Positions 35,246 to 43,664 of a stretch of 64,000 nt of DNA are shown piece by piece. The notes under the pieces are model-generated. The model searched no databases. It was not told where the DNA came from and saw only the letters and a program-made list of their open reading frames with translations. A program made the position numbers and the translations under genes. The stretch comes from Zoogloea oryzae. Its GTDB lineage: Bacteria; Pseudomonadota; Gammaproteobacteria; Burkholderiales; Rhodocyclaceae. Within the stretch, counting starts at the first letter, position 1. Every line of letters begins with the position of its first letter. The stretch is from contig NZ_BSPX01000002.1 of the NCBI RefSeq assembly GCF_030161255.1, positions 62,001-126,000 of the forward strand. Reading direction: 5' to 3'.

Positions 35246-35697
35246 GCCAGCCCTACAAGCAGCCCGTCTCGGTGCTGGTGGTGATCCACACCCCGCAGCT
35301 CGACGTGCTGCTGCTCGAACGCGCCGGCAACCCCGGCCTGTGGCAGTCGGTCACCGGCAGCCGGGAGGGCGACGAAGCCCTGGCCACCACCGCGCTGCGC
35401 GAAGTGGCCGAGGAAACCGGCATCCACGCGGCCCCTGAAGCCCTCATCGACTGGCGGCTCGCCAACCGTTTCCCTATCCTCCAGCGCTGGCGTGCGCGCT
35501 ACGCCCCCGGCGTCACCCACAACACCGAACACCTCTTCAGCCTGTGCGTGCCGGCCATCGTGCCCGCCCGCATTGCGCCGGACGAGCACACCGCGGCCGG
35601 CTGGCTGCCTTGGGCCGAGGCCGCCGGCAAGGTCTTCTCGTGGACCAACCGCGACGCCATCCGCCTCGTCGCCCGCAGCCTCAGCACGCCGGGCTAG
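35242..35697 (+). CDS. nudB: NUDIX hydrolase, probable dihydroneopterin triphosphate diphosphatase
   Basis: 151 residues from GTG 35242, overlapping the barstar stop as GTGA. The full NUDIX box (Gx5Ex7REUxEExGU) is present: GSREGDEALATTALREVAEE followed by TGI. The surrounding residues (KQPVSVLVVIHTP, LLLERAGNPGLWQSVTGS, HNTEHLFSL) match NudB (FolQ) of folate synthesis, which removes pyrophosphate from dihydroneopterin triphosphate. The pattern of conserved sites is close, but NUDIX substrate calls are never certain from sequence. nudB often follows aspS in proteobacteria, and here it is 2.6 kb downstream. Confidence 0.85.
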   Translation: MSQPYKQPVSVLVVIHTPQLDVLLLERAGNPGLWQSVTGSREGDEALATTALREVAEETGIHAAPEALIDWRLANRFPILQRWRARYAPGVTHNTEHLFSLCVPAIVPARIAPDEHTAAGWLPWAEAAGKVFSWTNRDAIRLVARSLSTPG

Positions 35698-35893
35698 CCT
35701 TGGCGGCTTCGATGCGCTTCTTCAGGCAATCCGGGCAGTAGCAGCTGCCGGTCTGTTCGTCCTGCGGCACCGCCAGGATCGGCGGAAAGGCCGCACACCA
35801 GCAGCTTGTCTCGCCGGCATTCATCCCGCAGGTAAAGGCCGCGCCACAGGCGGGGCAGATGTTGGTCGGGGCGGGGTTCTGGCACGATTCCAT
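35681..35893 (-). CDS. Cysteine-rich CWC family protein
   Basis: 70 residues with the spaced cysteines of the CWC family: CPACGAAFTCGM, then CWCAAFPP, then CYCPDCLKKRI. It is probably a small zinc-binding protein of unknown role. GGAGAAGG precedes the ATG at 35893. It is convergent with nudB, overlapping its 3' end by 17 nt. Confidence 0.88.
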   Translation of the reverse strand: MESCQNPAPTNICPACGAAFTCGMNAGETSCWCAAFPPILAVPQDEQTGSCYCPDCLKKRIEAAKASPAC

Positions 35894-35942
35894 GGCGATT
35901 CCTTCTCCTTTTTCTGGCCCCGGAGTTTATCCCCGGACAGGG

Positions 35943-35971
35943 CTTGAAGTGCCTCCGAGGCGACCTTATAT
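35943..35971 (+). promoter_or_regulatory. Sigma-32-like heat-shock promoter of hsp20
   Basis: CTTGAAG (35943-35949), a 14-nt spacer and CCTTATAT (35964-35971) match the heat-shock consensus CTTGAAA-N13-15-CCCCATNT closely. It lies 58 nt upstream of the Hsp20 start. Confidence 0.6.
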
Positions 35972-36028
35972 ACGCATCAGAGAGGGCAGGCGCCCTCAGG
36001 ACCGCAACCGGAAAAAGGAGACTGACGA

Positions 36029-36442
36029 ATGAGCAACGTTTCTCGCCGCGACCCTCTGGACGATTTCTTCCGTGGTTTCTTCGTGCGCCCCGTCGAATAT
36101 GGCAGCGCCACCGAAGCACCCCAGATGCGGGTCGATGTAAAGGAAGTGGACGACGCCTTCCAGGTGCACGCCGAACTGCCCGGCATCAAGAAGGAAGACA
36201 TCCACGTGCATATCGACGGCCCGGTGGTGTCCATCAGCGCCGAGCGCAAGCAGGAAAAGGAAGCCAAGGAAGGCGAACGGGTGCTGCGCACCGAGCGTTA
36301 CTTCGGCCAGGTTTCCCGCAGCTTCCAGCTCGGGCAGGACGTGGATGAAAGCAAGGCCTCTGCAAAATTCACCGACGGCGTGCTTGAACTGTCGCTTCCG
36401 AAGAAGACCGCGCCGCAAGCCAAGCGCCTCGTCATCGACTGA
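36029..36442 (+). CDS. Hsp20 family small heat shock protein
   Basis: An ATP-independent holdase chaperone. 137 residues. A short N-terminal arm (DPLDDFFRGFFVRP) is followed by an alpha-crystallin domain (about 40-130) with the typical FQVHAELPGIKKEDIHVHID, ERYFGQVSRSFQL and DGVLELSLPKK. An A-G-V-L type signature is conserved in part. AAGGAG lies upstream of the ATG. A sigma-32-type promoter and a strong terminator bracket the gene, so it is monocistronic and probably heat-inducible. Confidence 0.95.
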   Translation: MSNVSRRDPLDDFFRGFFVRPVEYGSATEAPQMRVDVKEVDDAFQVHAELPGIKKEDIHVHIDGPVVSISAERKQEKEAKEGERVLRTERYFGQVSRSFQLGQDVDESKASAKFTDGVLELSLPKKTAPQAKRLVID

Positions 36443-36468
36443 CCACGCAATACGCCGTTTCACTCTCG

Positions 36469-36501
36469 AAAGCGGGAAGAGCGATCTTCCCGCTTTTTGT
36501 T
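36469..36501 (+). terminator. Terminator of hsp20
   Basis: AAAGCGGGAAGA (36469-36480) pairs with TCTTCCCGCTTT (36485-36496) around GCGA and is followed by more Ts. Confidence 0.92.
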
Positions 36502-36558
36502 TGCGGGCCCCCTCATTACAATCGCGGCTACCCGCAACCAACCTGCGCGCAGATAACC

Positions 36559-37458
36559 ATGAGCCAGCATCTCGACACTTCCGACCTGTCCCCCGCCCAG
36601 AAAGCCGCCATCATCGCCGAAGCCCTGCCGTACATCCGGCGCTTCCAGGACAAGACCCTCGTCATCAAGTACGGCGGCAACGCAATGACCGATCCGCACC
36701 TGAAGGAGTGCTTCGCCCGCGACGTGGTGCTGCTCAAGCTGGTCGGCTTCAACCCGGTGGTCGTCCACGGCGGCGGCCCGCAGATCGAGACGATGCTGTC
36801 CCGCGTCGGCAAGAAGGGCGAATTCGTCCAGGGCATGCGCGTCACCGACGCCGAGACCATGGAAGTCGTCGAGATGGTGCTGGGCGGCCACGTGAACAAG
36901 GAAATCGTCAGCCTCATCAACCAGGCCGGCGGCAAGGCCGTGGGCCTCACCGGCAAGGATTCCAACTTCATCCGCGCCAAGAAGCTGATGATGGAAAACA
37001 AGGACGCCCCGGGCGAGTTCATCGATATCGGCCAGGTGGGTGACATCACCCAGGTGGACCCGAGCCTGATCTCCTTCCTCGACCAGGGCGACTTCATTCC
37101 GGTGATCGCCCCGATCGGCGTCGGCGAAGACGGCGAGAGCTACAACATCAACGCCGACGTGGTGGCCGGCAAGCTGGCCGAGATCCTCAAGGCCGAAAAG
37201 CTGGTGCTCCTCACCAACACCCCGGGCGTGCTCGACAAGGAAGGCAAGCTCCTCACCGGCCTCACTCCGCGCGACATCGACAACCTGGTCGCAGACGGCA
37301 CCCTCTCCGGCGGCATGCTGCCGAAGATCGCCTCGGCGCTGGACGCCGCGCGCAATGGCGTGCGCAGCGTGCACATCATCGACGGCCGCGTCGAACACTG
37401 CCTGCTCCTCGAGATCCTCACCGACCACGGCGTCGGCACGATGATCAAGAGCAAGTAA
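36559..37458 (+). CDS. argB: Acetylglutamate kinase
   Basis: Second step of arginine biosynthesis: N-acetylglutamate + ATP to N-acetylglutamyl phosphate. 299 residues, amino-acid kinase fold. It has KYGGNAM near residue 40, VVVHGGGPQIETML, the GKDSNFIRAKK segment and the nucleotide-binding INADVVAGKLAEIL. Length and the N-terminal helix (LSPAQKAAIIAEALPYIRRF) fit the hexameric, arginine-sensitive type. Transcribed alone, with a terminator downstream. Confidence 0.97.
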   Translation: MSQHLDTSDLSPAQKAAIIAEALPYIRRFQDKTLVIKYGGNAMTDPHLKECFARDVVLLKLVGFNPVVVHGGGPQIETMLSRVGKKGEFVQGMRVTDAETMEVVEMVLGGHVNKEIVSLINQAGGKAVGLTGKDSNFIRAKKLMMENKDAPGEFIDIGQVGDITQVDPSLISFLDQGDFIPVIAPIGVGEDGESYNINADVVAGKLAEILKAEKLVLLTNTPGVLDKEGKLLTGLTPRDIDNLVADGTLSGGMLPKIASALDAARNGVRSVHIIDGRVEHCLLLEILTDHGVGTMIKSK

Positions 37459-37490
37459 GGGCGGCCCTCCGGGGCCCGCACGGCAGGAAT

Positions 37491-37515
37491 CAAAAGGGGC
37501 TTCGCGCCCCTTTTG
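37491..37515 (+). terminator. Terminator of argB
   Basis: CAAAAGGGGC (37491-37500) pairs with GCCCCTTTTG (37506-37515) around TTCGC. A short T-run is contained in the stem and another follows after CCG. Confidence 0.8.
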
Positions 37516-37685
37516 CCGTTTTCAGTCCCAAGAATCTGGCTGCGTCGTGTCAAACAATGACAAATCCCCCTCCGACGCCCAATCGCTCACGGCACATGCG
37601 CTCAGGGCGAGGCATTTTGTAGGAAGACACAAAATCCCAAAACGGGCACCCATCGTCGGATGCCCACCAGACTGGAAGTGCCGTG

Positions 37686-38465
37686 ATGAAGTTTTCGAAA
37701 ATACTGACCGCAACCCTCAGCCTCGCCCTTGCCGCCTGCGGCGGTGGCGGTGGTGGCGGCGGATCAACCAGCACCTCCACCAGCACCACGGAACCCCCTC
37801 TGACGCCGACCCCGATCGTCACCCAGAACGTCGGCCTGTGGCGCGGCACGACCAGCACCGGTCGCAGCCAGAGCCTCATCCTGTTCGAGGACGGTCGCGC
37901 ATACCAGCTTTACAGCGCAGTCTCCGACCCCGCCACGACCGGCGGCGTGATCATCGGCAGCGCCAGCGGCACGGCCTCCAGCCTGAGCCTGCGCGCCGTG
38001 GATTTCAGCTGGGAAGGCCACGCCAGCGCCATGACCACCATCGCCGGCACGCTCGATGGCGCCGGCAACTACAACGGCAGCGCCACCTACGATGCGGACG
38101 CCAGCCGCAACTTCAGCTTCACCTCAGCCTACCGGCCGCCGACGGCCCAGGTTATCGGCATGGCCGACGTGATCGGCGCCTACGCCGGCACCGATCGCAC
38201 CACCGTGCTCACCATCCGCGCCGACGGCCTGATGCGCGGCGTGGCGTTCTCGCCCGACTGCGCCTTCATCGGCAGCATCGCCCCCACCAGGAACTACACC
38301 ACCCTGATGCAGATGTCCCTCACCTTCCAGGGCGGCGCCTGCACCTTCGGCACCCAGACCCTCGAAGGCATCGCCATCTACGATCCGACCCTGCGCACCC
38401 TGCAGGGCGTCGCGCTGGTGGACACGGGCACCCGGGTCGCCCTGTTCCTCGCCCGCAAGAGCTGA
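37686..38465 (+). CDS. Putative lipoprotein of unknown function
   Basis: 259 residues. A lipoprotein signal ends LALAAC at about residue 18, followed by a run of eight glycines and a Ser/Thr/Pro linker. The rest is beta-rich, with two similar units: each begins with a GLWRGT/GAYAGT-like segment followed by a strand ending in a Gly-rich turn (LILFEDGRAYQL and LTIRADGLMRGVAF). This suggests an internal duplication. No enzymatic motif is visible. The ATG at 37686 or the GTG one codon earlier could start it; GGAAG lies upstream. Localisation at the outer or inner membrane is inferred. Confidence 0.8.
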   Translation: MKFSKILTATLSLALAACGGGGGGGGSTSTSTSTTEPPLTPTPIVTQNVGLWRGTTSTGRSQSLILFEDGRAYQLYSAVSDPATTGGVIIGSASGTASSLSLRAVDFSWEGHASAMTTIAGTLDGAGNYNGSATYDADASRNFSFTSAYRPPTAQVIGMADVIGAYAGTDRTTVLTIRADGLMRGVAFSPDCAFIGSIAPTRNYTTLMQMSLTFQGGACTFGTQTLEGIAIYDPTLRTLQGVALVDTGTRVALFLARKS

Positions 38466-38549
38466 TCCCGCAGCCCGGGGAGCGCACCACGCCCCTGGTG
38501 GGCTCGGGCCGGCTACAATGGCGGCCGGTCCGTTCCCCCTGACACGCTG

Positions 38550-39053
38550 ATGCCTTCCCGCACGCCGTTCCGTCTCCTCGCCCTGTCACTCTTTGCCGTG
38601 TGTGCCGGCCTGCTCGCCGCCGGCCTTTACCTTCAGCACGTTCAGGGCATCGAGCCCTGCCCGATGTGCATCATGCAGCGCTATGCCCTGGCCGTGTGCG
38701 GCGTGATCGGCCTGGTCGCCGGGCTGCACAACCCGCGTCATGGCGGGCAGAACGGCTACGCCGCGCTGCTGGCCGTGGCGGCCCTCGCCGGTGGCGGCGT
38801 CGCGGCCCGGCAGTCGTGGATCCAGTGGTTCCCGCCGGCGGTGTCCGAATGCGGGCCCGGGCTCGAATACATGCTCGAGAGCTTTCCCCTCGCCTCGTCG
38901 CTGCCGATGATCTTCCGCGGCGCCGGCGACTGCTCGGTGGTGGACTGGACCTTCCTCCACCTCACCATCGCCAACTGGTCCTTCCTGGTCTTCGCCGCCA
39001 TCCTCGGCAGCCTGGCCGCCTATCTGCTGCGGCGCAAGAAATCCGCCTTCTGA
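38550..39053 (+). CDS. dsbB: Disulfide bond formation protein DsbB
   Basis: An inner-membrane quinone-linked oxidase that reoxidises DsbA. 167 residues with four membrane segments. The first redox pair is C37/C40 in EPCPMCIMQRYAL. The second pair sits in the periplasmic loop (SECGPGLEY and GAGDCSVVD). The Arg in MQRY is the quinone-contacting residue in the family. A terminator and the nir control region follow. Confidence 0.95.
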   Translation: MPSRTPFRLLALSLFAVCAGLLAAGLYLQHVQGIEPCPMCIMQRYALAVCGVIGLVAGLHNPRHGGQNGYAALLAVAALAGGGVAARQSWIQWFPPAVSECGPGLEYMLESFPLASSLPMIFRGAGDCSVVDWTFLHLTIANWSFLVFAAILGSLAAYLLRRKKSAF

Positions 39054-39078
39054 ACCACGCCCCACCACGGGGCCAGGC

Positions 39079-39093
39079 GCACCAGCGCGGTGC
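39079..39093 (+). promoter_or_regulatory. NtrC-type enhancer site upstream of nirB
   Basis: GCACC-AGCGC-GGTGC is an exact match to the NtrC half-site arrangement GCACC-N5-GGTGC. It is centred about 88 nt upstream of the -12/-24 element at 39159-39174, a normal enhancer distance. Only one such site was found. Confidence 0.7.
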
Positions 39094-39128
39094 AGTTTCG
39101 GCCGCCCGCCGCCCCTGCCGGACCACCC

Positions 39129-39154
39129 AAAACCCCGCCCAGCGGGGTTTTTTG
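39129..39154 (+). terminator. Terminator of dsbB
   Basis: AAAACCCCGC (39129-39138) pairs with GCGGGGTTTT (39142-39151) and is followed by further Ts. It sits between the NtrC site and the sigma-54 promoter. Confidence 0.88.
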
Positions 39155-39158
39155 TTGA

Positions 39159-39174
39159 TGGCACGATAGCTGCT
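39159..39174 (+). promoter_or_regulatory. Sigma-54 promoter of the nirBD-narK operon
   Basis: TGGCACGATAGCTGCT matches the -24/-12 consensus TGGCACG-N4-TTGCW with one mismatch (C for the first T of TTGC). The invariant GG and GC are 10 nt apart. Transcription would begin near 39185, giving a leader of about 215 nt before nirB. Confidence 0.75.
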
Positions 39175-39201
39175 TTGCGTAACCCATCGAATGTGGGCCC
39201 G

Positions 39202-39254
39202 CGGCAATAGAGCTTTTGCTGCACCGCCCGCAACCTGACACTAGGTGCCAGTGT
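39202..39254 (+). other. Tandem hairpins in the nirB leader
   Basis: Hairpin 1: CGGCAA (39202-39207) pairs with TTGCTG (39216-39221), with one G-U pair, around the loop TAGAGCTT. Hairpin 2: ACACT (39238-39242) pairs with AGTGT (39250-39254) around AGGTGCC. The first loop contains AGAGCT, with the A1/G4 pattern of ANTAR (NasR/NasT) target loops. The second does not fit well. No T-tract terminator was seen after them. Confidence 0.3.
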
Positions 39255-39399
39255 GCCCGTCCCCCACGACGCGGCGCCGCGCACGGGCCAACGGCGGCCC
39301 CACCGCGCGATCAACGACGATCTCTCCTGCCCAAGGCTTACGCCCGCTCCGGCGCGCCCCATGCGCCCGGCCCGGGGAGAATCAATCGTCGGAGGAATC

Positions 39400-41862
39400 A
39401 TGCGCAAACTCAAACTGGTGATGGTCGGCAACGGGATGGCGGGCGTCCGCACCCTCGAAGAGCTGCGGAAGCTGGCCCCGGAGATGTACGACATCACCGT
39501 GTTTGGCGCAGAACCCCATCCGAACTACAACCGCATCCTGCTCTCCCCGGTGCTCGCCGGCGAGATGACCATTCAGGACATCATCCTCAACGACCTGCAG
39601 TGGTACGCCGACAACGGCATCACCCTGCACCTGGGCGCCAGGGTCACCGAGATCGACCGCCGCAATCGCTCCGTCACCGCCACCGGCAAGGACGGCATGC
39701 CGATCACCGTGGATTACGACCGGCTGCTCCTCGCCACCGGCTCCACCCCCTTCATGCCGCCGATCCCGGGCAACGACCTGCCCGGCGTGATCTCCTACCG
39801 GGACATCAAGGACACCGACGAGATGATCGACGCCGCCGCACGCTACCGCCACGCGGTGGTGATCGGCGCCGGCCTGCTGGGCCTGGAAGCAGCCAATGGC
39901 CTGGCCCTGCGCGGCATGGACGTGACGGTGCTGCACAACGCCGCGTGGATCATGGACCGCCAGCTCGATCGCACCGCCGGCAAGATGCTGCAGAGCGCGC
40001 TCGAAGCCAAGGGAATGAAGTTCCGGATGCAGGCCCAGACCGCCGAACTGGTGAAGGGCGAATCCGGCCGCGTCTGCGCGGTGCGTTTCAAGGACGGCGA
40101 CACCATCCCCGCCGATCTCGTGTGCTTCGCCGCCGGCATCCGCCCCAACGTGGAGCTCGCCGAGAAGGCCGGCATCCACTGCAATCGGGGCATCGTCGTC
40201 ACCGACACGCTGCAGACCTACGACCCGGCCGTCTATGCGGTGGGCGAATGCGCCGCCCACCGGGGCACCGCCTACGGGCTGGTGGCGCCACTCTTCGAGC
40301 AGGCCAAGGTGTGCGCCAACCACCTGGCGATGCACGGCATCGGCCGCTACGAAGGCTCGGTGACCAGCACCAAGCTCAAGGTCACCGGCATCGACGTGTT
40401 CTCCGCCGGCGATTTCTCGGGCGCCGAGGGCACCGAGGACATCGTCTTCCACGACCCGGGCGTGGGCATCTACAAGCGCCTCGTGCTGAAGAACGACAAG
40501 CTGGTGGGCGCGGTGCTCTACGGCGACACCAAGGACGGCGCGTGGTATTTCCAGCTCCTGAAGGACGGCCAGGACGTGGGCGAGCTGCGCGACCATCTGG
40601 TGTTCGGCAACGCCCACCTGGGCGACGTGGGCCACAAGGGCAACAGCCTCGCCGCCACCCTGCCCGACAGCGCCGAGGTGTGCGGCTGCAACGGCGTGTG
40701 CAAGGGCGCCATCGTCAAGGCGATCCAGGAAAAAGGGCTGTTCACCCTCGAAGACGTGCGCACCCACACCAAGGCGTCGAGCTCCTGCGGATCCTGCACC
40801 GGCCTCGTCGAGCAGATCCTCGCCTCGACCGTCGGCGGCGCCTGGCAGCCGGCGGATTCCAACCACAAGGCCGTGTGCGGGTGCACCGACCACGCCCACG
40901 GCGACGTGCGCAAGGCGATCCGCGAGCACAAGCTGCTGTCGGTGGCCGACGCCCAGCGCTTCCTCGACTGGAAGACGCCCAACGGCTGCGCCACCTGCCG
41001 CCCGGCCCTCAACTACTACTGCCTCTCCACCTGGCCCCACGAAGCCATCGACGACCCCCAGAGCCGCTTCATCAACGAGCGCGCCCACGCCAACATCCAG
41101 AAGGATGGCACCTACTCGGTGGTGCCGCGGATGTGGGGCGGTCTCACCAACCCGGCCGAGCTGCGCGCCATCGCCGACGCGGCCGAGAAGTACAAGGTGC
41201 CCACCGTCAAGCTCACCGGCGGCCAGCGCATCGACCTGCTGGGCGTGAAGAAGGAAGACCTGCCCGGCATCTGGGCAGATCTTGCCAAAGCTGGCATGGT
41301 CTCCGGCCAGGCCTACGGCAAGAGCCTGCGCACCGTGAAGACCTGCGTCGGCTTTGATCACTGCCGCTTCGGCACCCAGCGCTCGATGGCGCTCGGCGTA
41401 AAGCTCGAGAAGATGCTCGACGGCATGTGGAGCCCCCACAAGGTCAAGCTGGCGGTTTCCGGCTGCCCGCGCAACTGCGCCGAATCCGGCATCAAGGACG
41501 TGGGCGTGATCGGTGTGGAGTCGGGCTACGAGATCTACATCGGCGGCAACGGCGGCATCAAGACCGAGGTCGCCCAGTTCTTCTGCAAGGTGAAGGACGA
41601 CGACGAGGTGCTCGAATACGCCGGCGCCTTCATCCAGCTCTACCGGGAAGAAGGCTTCTACCTGGAGCGCACCTGCCACTACCTCGAACGGGTGGGCATG
41701 GATCACATCCGCCAGCACGTGCTGGACGACGCCGACCGGCGCAGGGCGCTCTACGACACGCTGCTCTTCGCCCTCCAGAACTACAAGGACCCGTGGTCGA
41801 CGATCGCCCAAGCCCAATCCGGCAGCGCGCTCAAGCGGGACTTCGAAACCATCAAGGTTTAG
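39400..41862 (+). CDS. nirB: Assimilatory nitrite reductase [NAD(P)H], large subunit
   Basis: Reduces nitrite to ammonium in the cytoplasm. 820 residues. The N-terminal FAD/NAD(P)-dependent pyridine nucleotide oxidoreductase (about 1-400) has MVGNGMAGVRTLEEL and VVIGAGLLGLEAANGLALRG. BFD-like [2Fe-2S] domains carry CGCNGVCKGA and SSCGSCTGLVEQIL, with a further CxxC (CATC). The sulfite/nitrite reductase ferredoxin-like and heme domains are C-terminal. They carry the siroheme-[4Fe-4S] ligands as C-x5-C (CVGFDHC) and C-x3-C (CPRNC). The ATG at 39400 has GGAGGA 4 nt upstream; an open extension upstream is the leader. It is first in nirB-nirD-narK. Confidence 0.97.
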   Translation: MRKLKLVMVGNGMAGVRTLEELRKLAPEMYDITVFGAEPHPNYNRILLSPVLAGEMTIQDIILNDLQWYADNGITLHLGARVTEIDRRNRSVTATGKDGMPITVDYDRLLLATGSTPFMPPIPGNDLPGVISYRDIKDTDEMIDAAARYRHAVVIGAGLLGLEAANGLALRGMDVTVLHNAAWIMDRQLDRTAGKMLQSALEAKGMKFRMQAQTAELVKGESGRVCAVRFKDGDTIPADLVCFAAGIRPNVELAEKAGIHCNRGIVVTDTLQTYDPAVYAVGECAAHRGTAYGLVAPLFEQAKVCANHLAMHGIGRYEGSVTSTKLKVTGIDVFSAGDFSGAEGTEDIVFHDPGVGIYKRLVLKNDKLVGAVLYGDTKDGAWYFQLLKDGQDVGELRDHLVFGNAHLGDVGHKGNSLAATLPDSAEVCGCNGVCKGAIVKAIQEKGLFTLEDVRTHTKASSSCGSCTGLVEQILASTVGGAWQPADSNHKAVCGCTDHAHGDVRKAIREHKLLSVADAQRFLDWKTPNGCATCRPALNYYCLSTWPHEAIDDPQSRFINERAHANIQKDGTYSVVPRMWGGLTNPAELRAIADAAEKYKVPTVKLTGGQRIDLLGVKKEDLPGIWADLAKAGMVSGQAYGKSLRTVKTCVGFDHCRFGTQRSMALGVKLEKMLDGMWSPHKVKLAVSGCPRNCAESGIKDVGVIGVESGYEIYIGGNGGIKTEVAQFFCKVKDDDEVLEYAGAFIQLYREEGFYLERTCHYLERVGMDHIRQHVLDDADRRRALYDTLLFALQNYKDPWSTIAQAQSGSALKRDFETIKV

Positions 41863-41871
41863 GAGCCCGCC

Positions 41872-42183
41872 ATGAGCAACTGGAAAAGGATCTGCGCCAC
41901 CCGTGACGTGCCCATGCTGGGCGCACGCATGGTAGCAAGCGAAGACCACGGCCGCATCGCGCTGTTTCGCAACGGCGCCGACGCCTTCTTCGCCCTGCGC
42001 GACAAGTGCCCCCACAAGGGCGGCCCGCTGTCCCAGGGCATCGTTCATGGCGCCACCGTCACCTGCCCGCTGCACAGCTGGAAGATCCAGCTGGAGGACG
42101 GCCAGGTGGTGCCGCCGGATGTGGGCTGCGTGAAACGCTATCCCGTCAAGGTCGAGCACGGCGACGTGTTCATCGACCTGTAA
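41872..42183 (+). CDS. nirD: Assimilatory nitrite reductase, small subunit
   Basis: 103 residues, a Rieske-type protein that joins NirB. The [2Fe-2S] ligands are in CPHKGGPLSQG and CPLHSWKIQLEDG, giving the Cys-His...Cys-His set. It starts 9 nt after nirB. Confidence 0.95.
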   Translation: MSNWKRICATRDVPMLGARMVASEDHGRIALFRNGADAFFALRDKCPHKGGPLSQGIVHGATVTCPLHSWKIQLEDGQVVPPDVGCVKRYPVKVEHGDVFIDL

Positions 42184-42322
42184 CCCACACGTCCCGGGGG
42201 CGGTGACCGCTTCCAGGTGGTCTCCCCCGCCGCCCCCGACGACGTGCCCCCTTCTCGCCCGATCAAGTCATGGCAGCGCCAATGCAGCGCCGCCGAGCCG
42301 AACTCGTAACCAGGAGCCTCAA

Positions 42323-43537
42323 ATGGACCGCAAATCATTCCTCAAAGCCGGCCACACGCCCACCTTGCTGGCCGCCTTCCTCTACTTCGACCTCGCCTTC
42401 ATGGTGTGGGTGCTGCTCGGCCCGCTGGGCGTGCAGATCGCCAAGGATCTGGCCCTCGACCACACCCAGAAGGGCCTGATGGTCGCCACGCCGGTGCTCG
42501 CCGGTGCCCTCCTGCGCATCGTGATGGGCGTGCTGGTGGATCACCTCAAGCCCAAGAAGGCCGGCGCCATCGGCCAGGTCATCGTGATCGCCGCCCTGGC
42601 CGTGGCCTGGAAGTTCGGCATCCACAGCTACACCGAAGTGCTGGTGCTGGGCCTCTTCCTGGGCGTGGCCGGCGCGGCCTTCGCGGTGGCTCTGCCGCTG
42701 GCTTCCCGCTGGTATCCGCCGGAGCACCAGGGCACCGCGCTGGGCATCGCCGGCGCCGGCAACTCCGGCACCGCGCTGGCCGCGCTGTTCGGCCCGGGCC
42801 TCGCCGCCGCATTCGGCTGGGTGAATGTCTTCGGCCTCGCGTTGATCCCGCTGTCCATCGTCTTCGTGATCTACCTGGTGATGGCCAAGGACGCCCCCGA
42901 GTGCCCGCCGGCCAAGTCCCTCACCGAATACCTCGCGGTGTTGCGGGACAAGGATTCCTGGTGGTTCATGTTCTTCTACTCGGTCACCTTCGGCGGCTTC
43001 GTCGGCCTGGCCTCGTCCCTCACCATCTACTTCAACACCCAGTACGGGCTTGATCCGAAGATGGCCGGCTTCTTCACCGCCGCCTGCGTGTTTGCCGGCA
43101 GTCTGGTGCGCCCCATTGGCGGCAACGTGGCCGACCGCATCGGCGGCATCAAGAGCCTCACCGCGATGTACGTCCTCGCCGCGATCTTCCTCACCATCGT
43201 CAGCTTCGGCCTGCCCGAAGCCTGGCAGGCGCTGGCGATCTTCGTCTGCGCGATGCTGTCCCTGGGCATGGGCAATGGCGCCGTGTTCCAGCTGGTGCCC
43301 CAGCGCTTCCGCAAGGAAATCGGCGTGATGACCGGCCTCGTCGGCATGGCCGGCGGCGTGGGCGGCTTCTACCTCGCCTCCAGCCTCGGCTACAGCAAGC
43401 AGGCCACCGGCAGCTACCAGTCCGGCTTCCTGATCTTCGCCGCGCTGGCCATCGCCGCCCTGATCGGCCTCACCGCGGTCAAGCGCCGCTGGCGTACCAC
43501 CTGGGGTGCCCCGCACCTCACCGGCGCGCGGATCTGA
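42323..43537 (+). CDS. narK: Nitrate/nitrite MFS transporter (NarK/NasA type)
   Basis: 404 residues, about 12 membrane helices. Nitrate-nitrite porter signatures are visible: the first helix YFDLAFMVWVLLGPLG, GNSGTALAALFGPGLAAAFG (nitrate signature 1, G-rich) and GNGAVFQLVPQRF (signature 2 region). AGGAG precedes the ATG at 42323. Its position after nirBD indicates nitrate uptake for assimilation. No assimilatory nitrate reductase (nasC) follows in this window, so that gene is elsewhere or absent. Confidence 0.93.
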   Translation: MDRKSFLKAGHTPTLLAAFLYFDLAFMVWVLLGPLGVQIAKDLALDHTQKGLMVATPVLAGALLRIVMGVLVDHLKPKKAGAIGQVIVIAALAVAWKFGIHSYTEVLVLGLFLGVAGAAFAVALPLASRWYPPEHQGTALGIAGAGNSGTALAALFGPGLAAAFGWVNVFGLALIPLSIVFVIYLVMAKDAPECPPAKSLTEYLAVLRDKDSWWFMFFYSVTFGGFVGLASSLTIYFNTQYGLDPKMAGFFTAACVFAGSLVRPIGGNVADRIGGIKSLTAMYVLAAIFLTIVSFGLPEAWQALAIFVCAMLSLGMGNGAVFQLVPQRFRKEIGVMTGLVGMAGGVGGFYLASSLGYSKQATGSYQSGFLIFAALAIAALIGLTAVKRRWRTTWGAPHLTGARI

Positions 43538-43664
43538 TGCGCCGCCGCGGATGACGCGGAAACCCTGAAAGACGCCGGGCCGATTGCGGTACGCTCACCA
43601 CCGCCGGCCCGGCTGCCGCATCTAGCGTATCCAGCCCACCCTCAATCCTGACCGGACGCCCCCC

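Noticed and set aside
39221..39248. Second NtrC site in the nirB leader (GCACC and GGTGC)
   Set aside because: The half-sites are 18 nt apart instead of about 5 and lie downstream of the promoter.
39382..42159. 925-codon minus-strand open frame opposite nirB-nirD
   Set aside because: Antisense shadow; nirB and nirD are certain from cofactor motifs.
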